NCBI GenBank assembly: GCA_900110395.1
Contig: FODP01000007.1
Span: forward strand, 372,001-436,000
DNA: 64,000 bases
From: Rhodospirillales bacterium URHD0017
GTDB lineage: Bacteria; Pseudomonadota; Alphaproteobacteria; Reyranellales; Reyranellaceae
Direction: 5' to 3'
Part shown: positions 49,972 to 59,206 of the stretch, piece after piece
Layout of the letters: each line of letters opens with the position of its first letter
How positions within the stretch are numbered: position 1 is the first letter of the stretch
Notes under the pieces: model-generated
Database searches by the model: none
Seen by the model: the letters and a program-made list of their open reading frames with translations, nothing else
What the model was told of the DNA's origin: nothing
Translations under genes and position numbers: made by a program

Positions 49972-50766
49972 ATGGATTTGGGGCTTGCTGGCAAGCACGC
50001 ATTGGTGACCGGGTCGACCGCCGGCATCGGCTATGCCATCGCCAAGGGCCGTGCGGCCGAGGGGGCGAGCGTGATCGTCACCGGCCGGACGAAGGCCAAT
50101 GTCGATGCCGCGGTGACGCGCATCTGGCAGGCCACGGCTGAGGCGCACGTCACCGGCGTCGTCGCGGACTGCGCCACGGCGGCCGGCGCCAAGGCCGTGT
50201 TCGCCGAGGTGCCGGAGCTCGACATCCTGGTGAACAATCTCGGCATCTACGGCCGCAACCCGGCCTTCGAGATCGAGGATGCCGAATGGCAGCGCTTCTT
50301 CGAGGTCAATGTCATGAGCGGCGTGCGCTTCACCCGCCACTATGCGCCGGGCATGGCCAGGCGCGGCTGGGGACGGGTGGTGTTCGTGTCGAGCGAATCG
50401 GCGCTCAACATCCCCAAGGAGATGATCCACTACGGCATGAGCAAGACCGCCCAGCTCGCGATCTCGCGCGGCTTCGCCATGGAACTTGCCGGTACCGGCG
50501 TCACGGTGAATGCCTTGCTGCCCGGTCCGACCCACACCGAGAACACCGATCGCCTGCGCGCCGAGCGGGCCAAGACGGCCGGCATCACCGTGGCCGAGAT
50601 CGAGGCCAACTTCTTCCGCGACCTCCGCCCGACCTCGCTGCTCCGCCGCTTCACCTCGTCGGACGAGGTGGCGGCGCTCGGCGTCTATCTCTGCAGCGAA
50701 GCCGCGTCCGGCACGTCGGGTGCGGCCATGCGAGTCGATGGCGGCGTGGTCAATCAGATCATGTAG
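49972..50766 (+). CDS. Short-chain dehydrogenase/reductase
   Basis: The 264-residue protein is a classical SDR with the nucleotide-binding motif TGSTAGIG (13-20), NNLG in ILVNNLGIYG, a serine in VSSESA and the active-site Tyr154-x3-Lys158 in HYGMSK. It reduces or oxidises a hydroxyl with NAD(P)H. The start at 49972 has GAGG seven bases upstream. No pathway partner is evident beyond the neighbouring serine hydrolase. Confidence 0.94.
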   Translation: MDLGLAGKHALVTGSTAGIGYAIAKGRAAEGASVIVTGRTKANVDAAVTRIWQATAEAHVTGVVADCATAAGAKAVFAEVPELDILVNNLGIYGRNPAFEIEDAEWQRFFEVNVMSGVRFTRHYAPGMARRGWGRVVFVSSESALNIPKEMIHYGMSKTAQLAISRGFAMELAGTGVTVNALLPGPTHTENTDRLRAERAKTAGITVAEIEANFFRDLRPTSLLRRFTSSDEVAALGVYLCSEAASGTSGAAMRVDGGVVNQIM

Positions 50767-50915
50767 CTGGACAAAATAACCCTAGTTATATATAGTGGCT
50801 GCCTGTCATGATATGAGAGGCCCTCCCCATGGGGGTCGGTTTTCAGACGCCACACCACGCACTCTGCCGGAAATACCGGGAATGCCGGAAAATCGATTTT
50901 TTGCCAGCAGTGCCG

Positions 50916-51920
50916 TCAGTTGACGTCGAGCTGCAGCCCTTCCTTGTCGATCACGCCTTTCCACAGCGCGATCTGGCTGGTGACGAACTTGTCGAACTCG
51001 GCCGGCGTGCCGTAGGCGGGGAAGCCCGCCATCTGGGTAAAACGCTCCTTGGTCTTGGGGTCGTCGAGCCAGCTCTTCATCTGGTCGTTGAAAGCGGCGA
51101 TCACCGGTTGGGGCGTGGCCGCCGGCAGGAACACGCCGAACCAAGTCGAGACGTCGAACGGTTTCAGCTCTGGCATGGCCTCGCAGATCGGCACCAGCTC
51201 GGGCGTCAGGGGATTGCGCTGGGCCGAGGTGATGCCGAGCGCCCTGAGCCTGCCCGCGCGCACGAACTCGATGCCGGTGGTGAGGTTGTCGAAGAAGAAC
51301 TGGGTCACGCCCGCCGTCAGGTCCTGGAGCGCGGGGGCGGCGCCGCGATAGGGGATGTGCTCGGCCTTGGTGCCGGTGAGTTGCAGGAACCAGGCGCCCG
51401 ACAGGTGCGGCGACTGGCCGGTGCCCGAGGAGGCATAGGAGACCTTGCCGTTCTGGGCTTTCAGCCAGGCGACGAACTCGGGGACCGTCTTGGCCGGCAC
51501 CGAGGGATGGACCACCAGCACGTTGGGGGCGGTGATGACGCAGCTGACCGGCGCCAGGCTTTTCGGCCCATAGGGCATGTTGCGGTAGAGCGAGTAGGCG
51601 ATCGACTGCGGGCCGATGTTGCCCATCAGGGCGGTGGTGCCGTCGGGGGTAGCCTTCACGACCTCGTTGGAGCCGATGACTCCCCCCGCGCCCGACTTGT
51701 TGTCGACCACGCAGGACTGGCCCCAGGCCTGCTGCAGGAAGGCCGCCAGCAGGCGGGCGACGATGTCGGTGGTGCCGCCGGGCGCGGCCGGGACGACGAT
51801 GCGGATACCCTGGCTCGGCCTCCAGGCGCCGTCGGCGGCGGCCGTGCGCGGCAACAGATTGGCCACCGGCAGAATGGTCGCAGCGGCGAGCGCGGCGCGG
51901 CGGGAAAGCAGGTGTTTCAC
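50916..51920 (-). CDS. Bug-type tripartite tricarboxylate receptor (solute-binding protein)
   Basis: The 334-residue protein has a signal peptide (about residues 5-27) and the TctC/Bug fold: IRIVVPAAPGGTTDIVARLL, SGAGGVIGSNEVVKATPDG and YASSGTGQSPHL. Bug receptors bind small carboxylates or aromatic acids; no TctA or TctB permease is here, as is common for the many orphan receptors of such genomes. It is divergent from the PCMT gene across a region with AT-rich patches. Confidence 0.93.
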   Translation of the reverse strand: MKHLLSRRAALAAATILPVANLLPRTAAADGAWRPSQGIRIVVPAAPGGTTDIVARLLAAFLQQAWGQSCVVDNKSGAGGVIGSNEVVKATPDGTTALMGNIGPQSIAYSLYRNMPYGPKSLAPVSCVITAPNVLVVHPSVPAKTVPEFVAWLKAQNGKVSYASSGTGQSPHLSGAWFLQLTGTKAEHIPYRGAAPALQDLTAGVTQFFFDNLTTGIEFVRAGRLRALGITSAQRNPLTPELVPICEAMPELKPFDVSTWFGVFLPAATPQPVIAAFNDQMKSWLDDPKTKERFTQMAGFPAYGTPAEFDKFVTSQIALWKGVIDKEGLQLDVN

Positions 51921-52066
51921 GGGTTTCCTCGTCGTTCATTAATTATAGTTGAGGTTTCCCGTAACACGCGCGCACTGGCAAATCCGCCACATTTCCCGTA
52001 TCAATTCGTTGTGCGGTTGCCCCGATTCCCCTCATCTCAAATGGGGTCCGCGCCAAGGAGGATATC

Positions 52067-52939
52067 TTGAAGAGACGCACTTTCGTCTCCGGCAGCGCGG
52101 CGCTGGCTGCCGCCGGTTTTGTATCGACGACCGCTTCGGCGGCGAGCATCAAGCCCTACAGCTGGGACCTCAATCCGCCGACCGACACGCGCGAGAATTT
52201 CATCGCCTGGGGCAAGTCCCGCGGTGAGGATCCGGTGTTCCTCGGCCAGCGCTGGGACCGCTTCCAGGCGCTGGTCCGCAACAAGGACATCTGGGGCCAG
52301 GCCACCATCCGCGCCTTCCTGCTGACGCCGCGCGAGGAATTCTCGGCGATCAACCCGGCGATCCACAAGCGCGCCTACGAGCACGCCTTCCTCGACATCG
52401 GCTACGGCGTCACCATGTCGGGCCCGCACGTGCAGGGCCGCATGACCAACGTGATCGACGTCAAGCGCGGCGAGAAGGTGCTGGAGATCGGCACCGGCTC
52501 GGGCGTGCAGTCGGCCTACATCGCCAACCTGACCGAGAACGCCTACACGATCGAGATCATCGCGCCGCTGGCGGCCCGCACGCGCGGCCTCTACGACAAG
52601 CTGATCGAGAAGGGCTACACCGAGTTCAAGCACATCAAGACCAAGGCGGCCGACGGCTACTACGGCTGGGAAGAGGCTGCCCCCTTCGACAAGATCATCG
52701 TGACCTGCGGCATCGACCACGTGCCGCCGCCGCTTCTGCAGCAGCTGAAGTCGGGCGGCCTGATGGTGATCCCGGTCGGACCGCCGGGTGCGCAGCGCGT
52801 GCTCAAGGTCACCAAGACCCAGGGCGCCGACGGCTCGATCACCACGAGCCGCGAGGACATCTACGGCGGCAAGATCGTGCCGTTCGTGCCTTTCACCAAG
52901 ATGGAAGGCGACAAGATCGTCGGTACGCACAACCGCTAA
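52067..52939 (+). CDS. Exported PCMT-like methyltransferase
   Basis: The 290-residue protein starts at TTG 52067 with a perfect AAGGAGG six bases upstream. Its N-terminus is a twin-arginine-like signal (KRRTFVSGSAALAAAGF, cleavage near SAA). The rest resembles protein-L-isoaspartate O-methyltransferase, with the SAM motif VLEIGTGSGVQSAY near residue 140 and LKSGGLMVIPVG later. An exported SAM enzyme is odd because SAM is not known in the periplasm; the signal may be an anchor or the protein may act on SAM made nearby. The next gene is a membrane spermidine-synthase-like protein. Confidence 0.85.
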   Translation: MKRRTFVSGSAALAAAGFVSTTASAASIKPYSWDLNPPTDTRENFIAWGKSRGEDPVFLGQRWDRFQALVRNKDIWGQATIRAFLLTPREEFSAINPAIHKRAYEHAFLDIGYGVTMSGPHVQGRMTNVIDVKRGEKVLEIGTGSGVQSAYIANLTENAYTIEIIAPLAARTRGLYDKLIEKGYTEFKHIKTKAADGYYGWEEAAPFDKIIVTCGIDHVPPPLLQQLKSGGLMVIPVGPPGAQRVLKVTKTQGADGSITTSREDIYGGKIVPFVPFTKMEGDKIVGTHNR

Positions 52940-53020
52940 CCGCGGATGCGTTGAGGGGCTGCGCGCACCGCACGCGCAGCCCGCCTCGGCCGCAACGACG
53001 GCCCAACAACGGAGTCCCCC

Positions 53021-55690
53021 TTGACCGTCACGGTCGATCTCGACCATCGCCCGCCGCTTACCTTCTATCTGTCCGTAGGGCTCGTCGCCGGCAGCATCAT
53101 CGCGCTGCAGATCGGCATCATGCGCGTCTTCTCCGTCGGCAGCTGGGCGCATTTCGGCTCGCTGGTGGTGAGCCTTGCCATGTTCGGCTTCGGACTGACC
53201 AGCGCCGTGATGTGCGTCGGCAAGGGCTGGTTCGAGCGCCACTGGCTGGGCGCGATCAAGGGCGCGCTGCTGGCCTTCGGGCCGCTCATGGTGGTGTGCA
53301 ACCTCGCGGCCCAGCAGGTGCCGTTCAACGCCATCTTCCTGGTGTCGGACCCGATGCAGAAGTGGCGGCTGTTCGCCAACTTCGTGCTCTACTTCCTGCC
53401 GTTCCTGGCGGGCGCGCTCTATCTCGGCGTCGTCTTCCTGAAGGCGAAGAAGACGTTCAACCGCGTGTACTTTGCCGACCTGGTCGGCTCAGGGCTGTGC
53501 GGGCTCTCCGTCCTGCTCGCCATGTACTACTTCCGCCCCGACGACCTCATCATGGCGCCACTGCTGCTGTGGCTGGCGGGCGGCGTGCTGTGGTTCGTGT
53601 CGCTGGGCGACCGGCGCGGCATCGGCGCCATCGTCATTGTCGCGATCCTGTCGGCCGTCGTGCACTACATGGCGCCGCAGGTGCTGGGCATCCCCAAGCT
53701 CGCCGTGTCGGACTACAAGGGCGTCAGCTACGCCCGCAAGTTCCCCGACAACCAGCGGACCTACGAACGCGCCTCGCCGTTCGGTTACCTCGAAATCTAT
53801 TCGAGCTCGTACCTGCACTTCGCGCCGGGCCAGTCCGACAACGCGGCATTCAACCTGCCGACCATGCCCAAGAACGCCTATCTCGGCCTCTACATCGATT
53901 CCGAGGGTCCGTCGGGCATCATCAAGGACCTGCCGGCCAGCGAGACGGCGTATTTCAAGTACCTGTCGATGTACTACCCGTACATCCTGAAGCAGAACCC
54001 CGACACCTTCGTCGTCCAGTTCGGCGGCGGCATCTCGACCGCGGTGGCGCTCAAGGCGGGCTCGGCCCATGTCACGGTCGCCGAGGGCAATCCAGCGATC
54101 CTGACGGCGTTCCGCGAGGACAAGGGGCTGCGCGACTTCACCGGCGACATCCTCAACAATCCCAAGGTCACCGTCATCGACTATGACGGCCGCCTCTACG
54201 TCGCCCATACCAAGAACCGCTACGACGTCATCGACCTGTCGCTCGCCGATTCGGCCGGCCTGTCGAGCCCCGGCGGCTTCTCCATCGTCGAGAAGTATGC
54301 CTATACCCGCGAGGCGATGAGCGCCTACATGCGGGCGCTGAAGCCGGGCGGCATCCTCTCGGTCACCTTGTGGAACAAGGAAGAGCCGCCAAAGTCGGTG
54401 CTGAAGCTCTACGCCACCATGGTGGCCGCGGCGCGTGACGTCGAAGGCAGCGACATCGCCAACGATTTTTACGTCGCCTCGTCCTATCTCTCGACCGCGA
54501 CCGTGCTGTTCAAGCGTGGCGGCTTCACTCCGGAAGAGATCGCCAAGCTCAACGCCCACACCAAGGCGATGTCGTTCGACGCGATCTACTATCCCGGCAT
54601 CAAGGTCGACACCGCCGACCTGAAGCAGATCCTGCAGGACTACCACGACCAGTTCTTCTTCGAGGGCGCGCCGGCCGATCCGACGGCGCCGTCGGAGAAG
54701 GAGCCGAACGACAAGCCGCCGCCCGGCATGGCCACGACCGGCGCCGACGGCAAGGTCGAGGCCAAGGAAGCGGAGCCGGCCTCATCCGAGCAAGAGGGTC
54801 CGCGCGTGCCCGCCACCGTGCTCGGCCGGCTGGCCTGGCATTACCTGATCAACGGCGGCTGGCAGCAGGTGGCCGACGAGTACGTCTTCGACACGCGCGT
54901 GCTCACCAACCACCAGCCGTACTTCGCCGCCTACATCAAGGTGAAGGACCTGCTGAAGTTCACCGACCGGCTCGAGCTGGTGCAGGACGAGTGGGGCTAC
55001 CTGCTCGTGTGGGCGACGCTCGGCATCGCCACCCTCTTCGCCCTCACCCTGGTGCTGTTCCCGCTGGTCTTCGGCTGGCGCACCATCTTCAGCCGCTATC
55101 CCGGCAAGTTTGGCACGCTGATCTACTTCCTGTGCCTGGGGCTGGGCTACATCATCGTCGAGGTGGGCATGATCTCCCACTTCGTCCTGGCGCTTTCCAA
55201 CGCCACCGTGTCGGCGTCGGTGCTGATCACCGGCATGCTGGTCTTCTCCGGCATCGGCAGCTTCTTCTCCGAGCGCTTCCTCGATCGCGCACGCAGCGTC
55301 ATGCCGAGGATCTTCCTCGCTATCTTCCTCATCCTGACGTTCTACGCCTTCACCATCGACTACGCGCTCGACTGGATCGGCACGCTGCCCTACGTGCTGC
55401 GCATCGTGCTCTGCCTGCTGCTGATCTTCCCGCCGGCCTTCCTGATGGGCTTCCCCATGCCGACGGCGATGACCACGCTCGGCCGGCTGGGCAAGGACCA
55501 CATGTTCCTGTGGGCCTGGGGCATCAATGGCTGCTTCTCGGTGATCGGCGCGGCGTTGGTGCCGATCGTGGCGACGAGTTTCGGTCTGCCCGCCGTCGTG
55601 CTGGTCGGCGCCATCGCCTATCTGGTGGCCCTGCCGGCGTTCTTCTCCGTGCTGATGCCGCTCCGAAGTGGGCGGCCTGCGGCCGCGTGA
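53021..55690 (+). CDS. Polytopic membrane protein with a central spermidine-synthase-like domain
   Basis: The 889-residue protein begins at TTG 53021. Hydrophobic helices fill residues 15-230, a soluble Rossmann-like methyltransferase/aminopropyltransferase domain lies at about 325-500 (FVVQFGGGISTAVALKAGS, then YDVIDLSL), a Pro/Glu/Lys-rich linker follows at about 548-596, and a second set of helices runs from 665 to the end. Fused-membrane spermidine-synthase-like proteins exist widely but their substrate is not known; polyamine synthesis is not assured. It overlaps the next gene by GTGA. Confidence 0.88.
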   Translation: MTVTVDLDHRPPLTFYLSVGLVAGSIIALQIGIMRVFSVGSWAHFGSLVVSLAMFGFGLTSAVMCVGKGWFERHWLGAIKGALLAFGPLMVVCNLAAQQVPFNAIFLVSDPMQKWRLFANFVLYFLPFLAGALYLGVVFLKAKKTFNRVYFADLVGSGLCGLSVLLAMYYFRPDDLIMAPLLLWLAGGVLWFVSLGDRRGIGAIVIVAILSAVVHYMAPQVLGIPKLAVSDYKGVSYARKFPDNQRTYERASPFGYLEIYSSSYLHFAPGQSDNAAFNLPTMPKNAYLGLYIDSEGPSGIIKDLPASETAYFKYLSMYYPYILKQNPDTFVVQFGGGISTAVALKAGSAHVTVAEGNPAILTAFREDKGLRDFTGDILNNPKVTVIDYDGRLYVAHTKNRYDVIDLSLADSAGLSSPGGFSIVEKYAYTREAMSAYMRALKPGGILSVTLWNKEEPPKSVLKLYATMVAAARDVEGSDIANDFYVASSYLSTATVLFKRGGFTPEEIAKLNAHTKAMSFDAIYYPGIKVDTADLKQILQDYHDQFFFEGAPADPTAPSEKEPNDKPPPGMATTGADGKVEAKEAEPASSEQEGPRVPATVLGRLAWHYLINGGWQQVADEYVFDTRVLTNHQPYFAAYIKVKDLLKFTDRLELVQDEWGYLLVWATLGIATLFALTLVLFPLVFGWRTIFSRYPGKFGTLIYFLCLGLGYIIVEVGMISHFVLALSNATVSASVLITGMLVFSGIGSFFSERFLDRARSVMPRIFLAIFLILTFYAFTIDYALDWIGTLPYVLRIVLCLLLIFPPAFLMGFPMPTAMTTLGRLGKDHMFLWAWGINGCFSVIGAALVPIVATSFGLPAVVLVGAIAYLVALPAFFSVLMPLRSGRPAAA

Positions 55691-56715
55691 AGCGGCGGGT
55701 GCTGCTGCTGCTGGGGGCCCTCCTGATGCCGACCACCGCGCATGCCCGCATGACAAGGAAGCCGACCAAGCAGAAGGCGCAGAAGGCCGCGGCGACGCCG
55801 AAACCGTTCGGGCCGCAGCCGCTGAAAGAGGGCAAGACGCAGCTCGTCGCCTTCAACGCCTCGGCCTTCCCCTATCGCAGCGTCGACCCGGGCAGCAAGA
55901 AGCCCTTCCTCGACGTCAAGAACGGCAACAAGCGCGGCCATACCAGCCTGCGCGGCGACGTCTACTGGGAGGAGCCGACCTACAGCGACCGCCGCTCGCT
56001 GCTCTACCTGCCGCCGGGCTTCGATCCGCAGCGCCCGGTGCTGATCGTGCTCTATTTCCACGGCCAGGGCGCCACGCTGGAGCGCGACGTCATCGCGCGC
56101 CAGGGCGTGCCGCGGCAGATCGCCGAAACGGGCCAGAACATCGCCCTGGTGGCGCCGCAGCTGGCCGTTGATGCCGCCGATTCCAGCGCCGGCAATTTCT
56201 GGAAGCCCGGCCACTTCGCCGCCTATGTCGACGAGGCGGCCGAGCGGCTGATGCGGCTCTACGGCGATCGCGCCGCCGGCTGGCAGCTCAACCTCGCGCC
56301 GGTCGTGGTCGTGGCCTACAGCGGCGGCTACCTGTCGGCCGCCTATGCCCTCGACCGCGGCGGCGCCAACCATCGCGTAAAAGGCGTGATCCTGTTGGAC
56401 GCGCTCTATGGCGATGAGGACAAGTACGCGGCCTGGGCGGCGGCGCGCCGGCGTCAGGCCTTCCTGCTCAGCGCCTACACCGAGTCGACCAAGGACGAGA
56501 ACGCTGCCTTGCAAGGCATGCTCGACAAGAAGCGTGTTCCTTACGCCAGGACGCTGCCGGCGGCCCTCAATCCCGGCACCATGGCCTTCGTGCCGTGCGG
56601 GGGGCTCGACATGCATGGCGATTTTGTTACGCGCGCGTGGCGGCCCGATCCCCTGAAGGCCGCCCTGGCGATGATTCCCGGTTATGCGCAGGTTCGTGAT
56701 AAGAAGAGCGCATGA
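55687..56715 (+). CDS. Exported alpha/beta hydrolase-like protein
   Basis: The 342-residue protein starts at the GTG overlapping the upstream stop. It has a signal peptide (KRRVLLLLGALLMPTTAHA) and a hydrolase-like fold: LYLPPGFDPQRPVLIVLYFH, GQGATLERDV, and VVVVAYSGGYLSAAYALD with the likely nucleophile Ser in YSGGY. It probably acts in the periplasm on an ester or amide. Direct overlap with its neighbours on both sides suggests a shared transcript. Confidence 0.82.
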   Translation: MKRRVLLLLGALLMPTTAHARMTRKPTKQKAQKAAATPKPFGPQPLKEGKTQLVAFNASAFPYRSVDPGSKKPFLDVKNGNKRGHTSLRGDVYWEEPTYSDRRSLLYLPPGFDPQRPVLIVLYFHGQGATLERDVIARQGVPRQIAETGQNIALVAPQLAVDAADSSAGNFWKPGHFAAYVDEAAERLMRLYGDRAAGWQLNLAPVVVVAYSGGYLSAAYALDRGGANHRVKGVILLDALYGDEDKYAAWAAARRRQAFLLSAYTESTKDENAALQGMLDKKRVPYARTLPAALNPGTMAFVPCGGLDMHGDFVTRAWRPDPLKAALAMIPGYAQVRDKKSA

Positions 56716-57260
56716 GCGATCCCCTGCGCCAGGAACTCCTGGACATCTTCGTCGGCCGCGCCACCAAGCGCTACGGCTTGAGCGCGATCAACCAGCTGCA
56801 GCACGCCTTGCAGGCCGCGGCCCATGCCGAGGCCGATGACGCGCCGGCCGCCACCGTGCTTGCCTCGCTGCTGCACGACGTCGGCCACATGATCCATCAG
56901 CTCGGCGAAGATCCCGCCGCGCGCGGCGTCGACGACGTGCACGAGGAACTTGGCGCCAAGTGGCTGGCCGAACGCTTCGGGCCCGCGGTCAGCGAGCCGG
57001 TCCGCCTGCACGTCGCGGCCAAGCGCTATCTCTGCACCGTCGAGTCCGATTATTTCGGCAAGCTCTCGCCCGATTCGGTGCGTAGCCTGAAGCTGCAGGG
57101 CGGCCTGATGTCGGCCGACGAGCTCGAAGGGTTCCGCGCCAATCCCTATCACGCCGAGGCCGTCCGCCTGCGCCGCTGCGACGAAGCGGCCAAGGACCCG
57201 CGCGCCACCACGCCGGACTTCGACCACTACCTGCGCCACGTCGCAGCCTGCCGCCTCTGA
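56712..57260 (+). CDS. PhnZ-like HD-domain oxygenase
   Basis: The 182-residue protein has the pattern of mixed-valent di-iron HD oxygenases: QHALQAAAHAE (His31), LLHDVGH (His55, Asp56, His59), HEELGAKWL (His77), LHVAAKRYL (His100, Lys104) and LQGG. Members include PhnZ and TmpB, which cleave hydroxylated phosphonates, and myo-inositol oxygenase relatives. No hydroxylase partner (PhnY/TmpA) is in the window, so the substrate is open. It overlaps the preceding gene by ATGA. Confidence 0.85.
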   Translation: MSDPLRQELLDIFVGRATKRYGLSAINQLQHALQAAAHAEADDAPAATVLASLLHDVGHMIHQLGEDPAARGVDDVHEELGAKWLAERFGPAVSEPVRLHVAAKRYLCTVESDYFGKLSPDSVRSLKLQGGLMSADELEGFRANPYHAEAVRLRRCDEAAKDPRATTPDFDHYLRHVAACRL

Positions 57261-57264
57261 TCCC

Positions 57265-58194
57265 ATGATCGGCCGCACAGACGTCGAGGCCGCCTGGAGC
57301 CTCATCCGACCGCATGTCCGCCGCACGCCGGTTATCGAGCTGCCCCCGGGATTCGTTCGGCCTACGCTGCACCAGCCAGTGGCGCTGAAGCTCGAATCGC
57401 TGCAGGTCAGCGGCTCGTTCAAGGGGCGTGGCGCCTTCCACAAGCTGCTCGCGTCGAAGGTGCCGCCGGCGGGCATCATCGCCGCCTCGGGCGGCAATCA
57501 TGGCGCCGCCGCCGCCTACGCCGCGCGAGCACTCGGCCACAAGGCCGAGATCTTCGTGCCGACCATCGCCTCGCCGACGAAGGTCGCGCGCCTGGCGAGC
57601 TATCACGCCATCGTGCACCAGGTCGGCGCCGTCTATGCCGAGGCACGCGCGGCCTCGGAGAAGCGTGCGGCCGAGACCGGTGCGCTCACCGTCCCTGCCT
57701 ACGAGGATGAGGTCGTGTTCGCTGGCGCGGGCAGCGTCGCGCTGGAGTTTGCCGAGCAGGCTCAGTTCGACACCTTGCTGGTGGCGGTGGGCGGCGGCGG
57801 ATTGATCGCGGGCTGCGCGGCGGCGATCGGTGAGGGCGTCAGGATCGTGGCCGTCGAGACCGAGGGCACACCGACGCTGCACGAGGCGTTGCGCGCGGGT
57901 CGGCCGGTCGACGTGAAGATCTCCGGCATCGCCGCCGATGCGCTGGGTGCGAGCCGCATCGGCGTACCCAACTTCGAGGTGGCGCAGAAGCTGGTTGCCG
58001 AATCGGTGCTGGTTACGGACGACGACGTGCGTAGGGCACAGCGCTTCTTGTGGGAAGAGCTTCGCGTGGTCTCCGAGCCGGCCGGCGCGACGGGCCTGGC
58101 CGCACTGATGTCGGGCGCCTATCGCCGCGCTGCCGGCGAGCGCATCGCCACGCTGGTCTGCGGCGCCAACACCGATCCGGGCTCGGTGGCCTAG
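57265..58194 (+). CDS. PLP-dependent threonine/serine dehydratase-like protein
   Basis: The 309-residue protein is a fold-type II PLP enzyme with the Schiff-base Lys53 in SGSFKGRGA, the phosphate loop VGGGGLIAG near residue 175, and SGGNHGAAAA. It lacks the regulatory ACT domain of IlvA, so it is a catabolic or broad-range dehydratase/racemase-like member. It follows the HD gene by four bases, in the same transcript. Confidence 0.92.
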   Translation: MIGRTDVEAAWSLIRPHVRRTPVIELPPGFVRPTLHQPVALKLESLQVSGSFKGRGAFHKLLASKVPPAGIIAASGGNHGAAAAYAARALGHKAEIFVPTIASPTKVARLASYHAIVHQVGAVYAEARAASEKRAAETGALTVPAYEDEVVFAGAGSVALEFAEQAQFDTLLVAVGGGGLIAGCAAAIGEGVRIVAVETEGTPTLHEALRAGRPVDVKISGIAADALGASRIGVPNFEVAQKLVAESVLVTDDDVRRAQRFLWEELRVVSEPAGATGLAALMSGAYRRAAGERIATLVCGANTDPGSVA

Positions 58195-58200
58195 CCTGCC

Positions 58201-58644
58201 GTGCGCCGGCGGTTGTCTGCGCGCCTGCTGATCCTCGACGAGGCGGACCGGATCCTGCTGTTTCGCTTCGTCTACAAGCGCGGTCCGCTCGCCGGCCAGG
58301 ATTTTTGGGGCACGCCGGGTGGCGGTGTGGAGGACGGCGAGACGCTGGAGCAGGCTGCCTTGCGCGAACTGGTCGAGGAAACCGGCTTGCGGCGCGAGAG
58401 CGTCGGTTCAGAGATCGCCCGCCGCGGGGTCGCGCTGCAGTTGCCCGACGGCGAGCATGTCGTCCAGGACGAGCGCTATTTCGTGGTTCGCGTCACGGAT
58501 AATGCCCTGTCGAGGGACGACTGGACCGGCCTCGAACGCGAGGTCATGGTCGAGCATCGCTGGTGGACGTTGGACGAGCTGTCACGGACCGAAGCGACGG
58601 TGTGGCCCGAGAATTTGCGCGCGATGATCGAAGCTAACGCGTGA
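58201..58644 (+). CDS. NUDIX hydrolase
   Basis: The 147-residue protein has a complete Nudix box at 41-63 (GGVEDGETLEQAALRELVEE followed by TGL). It hydrolyses a nucleoside diphosphate derivative of unknown identity. The GTG start at 58201 lies six bases after the previous stop. Its end overlaps the convergent secreted protein gene by eleven bases. Confidence 0.93.
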   Translation: MRRRLSARLLILDEADRILLFRFVYKRGPLAGQDFWGTPGGGVEDGETLEQAALRELVEETGLRRESVGSEIARRGVALQLPDGEHVVQDERYFVVRVTDNALSRDDWTGLEREVMVEHRWWTLDELSRTEATVWPENLRAMIEANA

Positions 58645-59182
58645 CGCTGGTCACCACCGCGCGGTTGGCGCGGCTGCCGTCGCTGTAGTCGTAGCGGATG
58701 GCGAACTTGTCGGCGGGCGAGATCCACCAGCGCGAGACCGAGCGCTCGCCAGCCGGGCCCTGCTCCTGCATCTCGATCAGGAAGGTGTCGATCATGGCGT
58801 CGCCGGGGCCGGTGCGCTTTTCGTAGCGTACGACGCTCAGGATGTAGTGCCATTTCTTGCCGCCGCTGCTGAAGTCGGCCTCGACCTTCTTGCCGACGGC
58901 AAGCGGCCACAGCCGTTCCGGCTTCAGGGCGTTGATGTAGGCGGTGGTGTCCGCACCATCCGGCGCCGGGTTGTCGAACAGGAGCGCGCGCAGCTTGTAA
59001 GGCTTGCCGCCGACGATCTCCATGGTGCAATCCATGCCGTCCTTGCCGCGCGCCACGACCTTGGTGCCACTGTCGTAGGTGAAGGTTGTCCCCGGAGCGG
59101 GACAGGCGAAGTCCATGGTCTGGGCGGCCACGGCGGCCGGGAACAGGGCGGCGAGCACGACCGCGGAAGAACGAAGCTTCAT
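58634..59182 (-). CDS. Secreted protein of unknown function
   Basis: The protein is about 182 residues with a signal peptide (KLRSSAVVLAALFPAAVAA, cleavage near AAQ) and a likely disulphide pair (Cys in DFACPAPG and MDCTMEIVG). The remainder is beta-rich (VVARGKDGMDCTMEIVGGKP). It is exported and not recognised as any family. ATG at 59182 is preferred to 59194 because the signal peptide then begins normally. Confidence 0.7.
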   Translation of the reverse strand: MKLRSSAVVLAALFPAAVAAQTMDFACPAPGTTFTYDSGTKVVARGKDGMDCTMEIVGGKPYKLRALLFDNPAPDGADTTAYINALKPERLWPLAVGKKVEADFSSGGKKWHYILSVVRYEKRTGPGDAMIDTFLIEMQEQGPAGERSVSRWWISPADKFAIRYDYSDGSRANRAVVTSVTR

Positions 59183-59206
59183 GCCGCCGATCATAGCGTG
59201 CGATGG

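Noticed and set aside
52037..53242. Minus-strand frame of about 400 codons opposite the PCMT gene
   Set aside because: It lies antisense to a gene with a perfect ribosome site, signal peptide and SAM motif, and itself lacks any motif.
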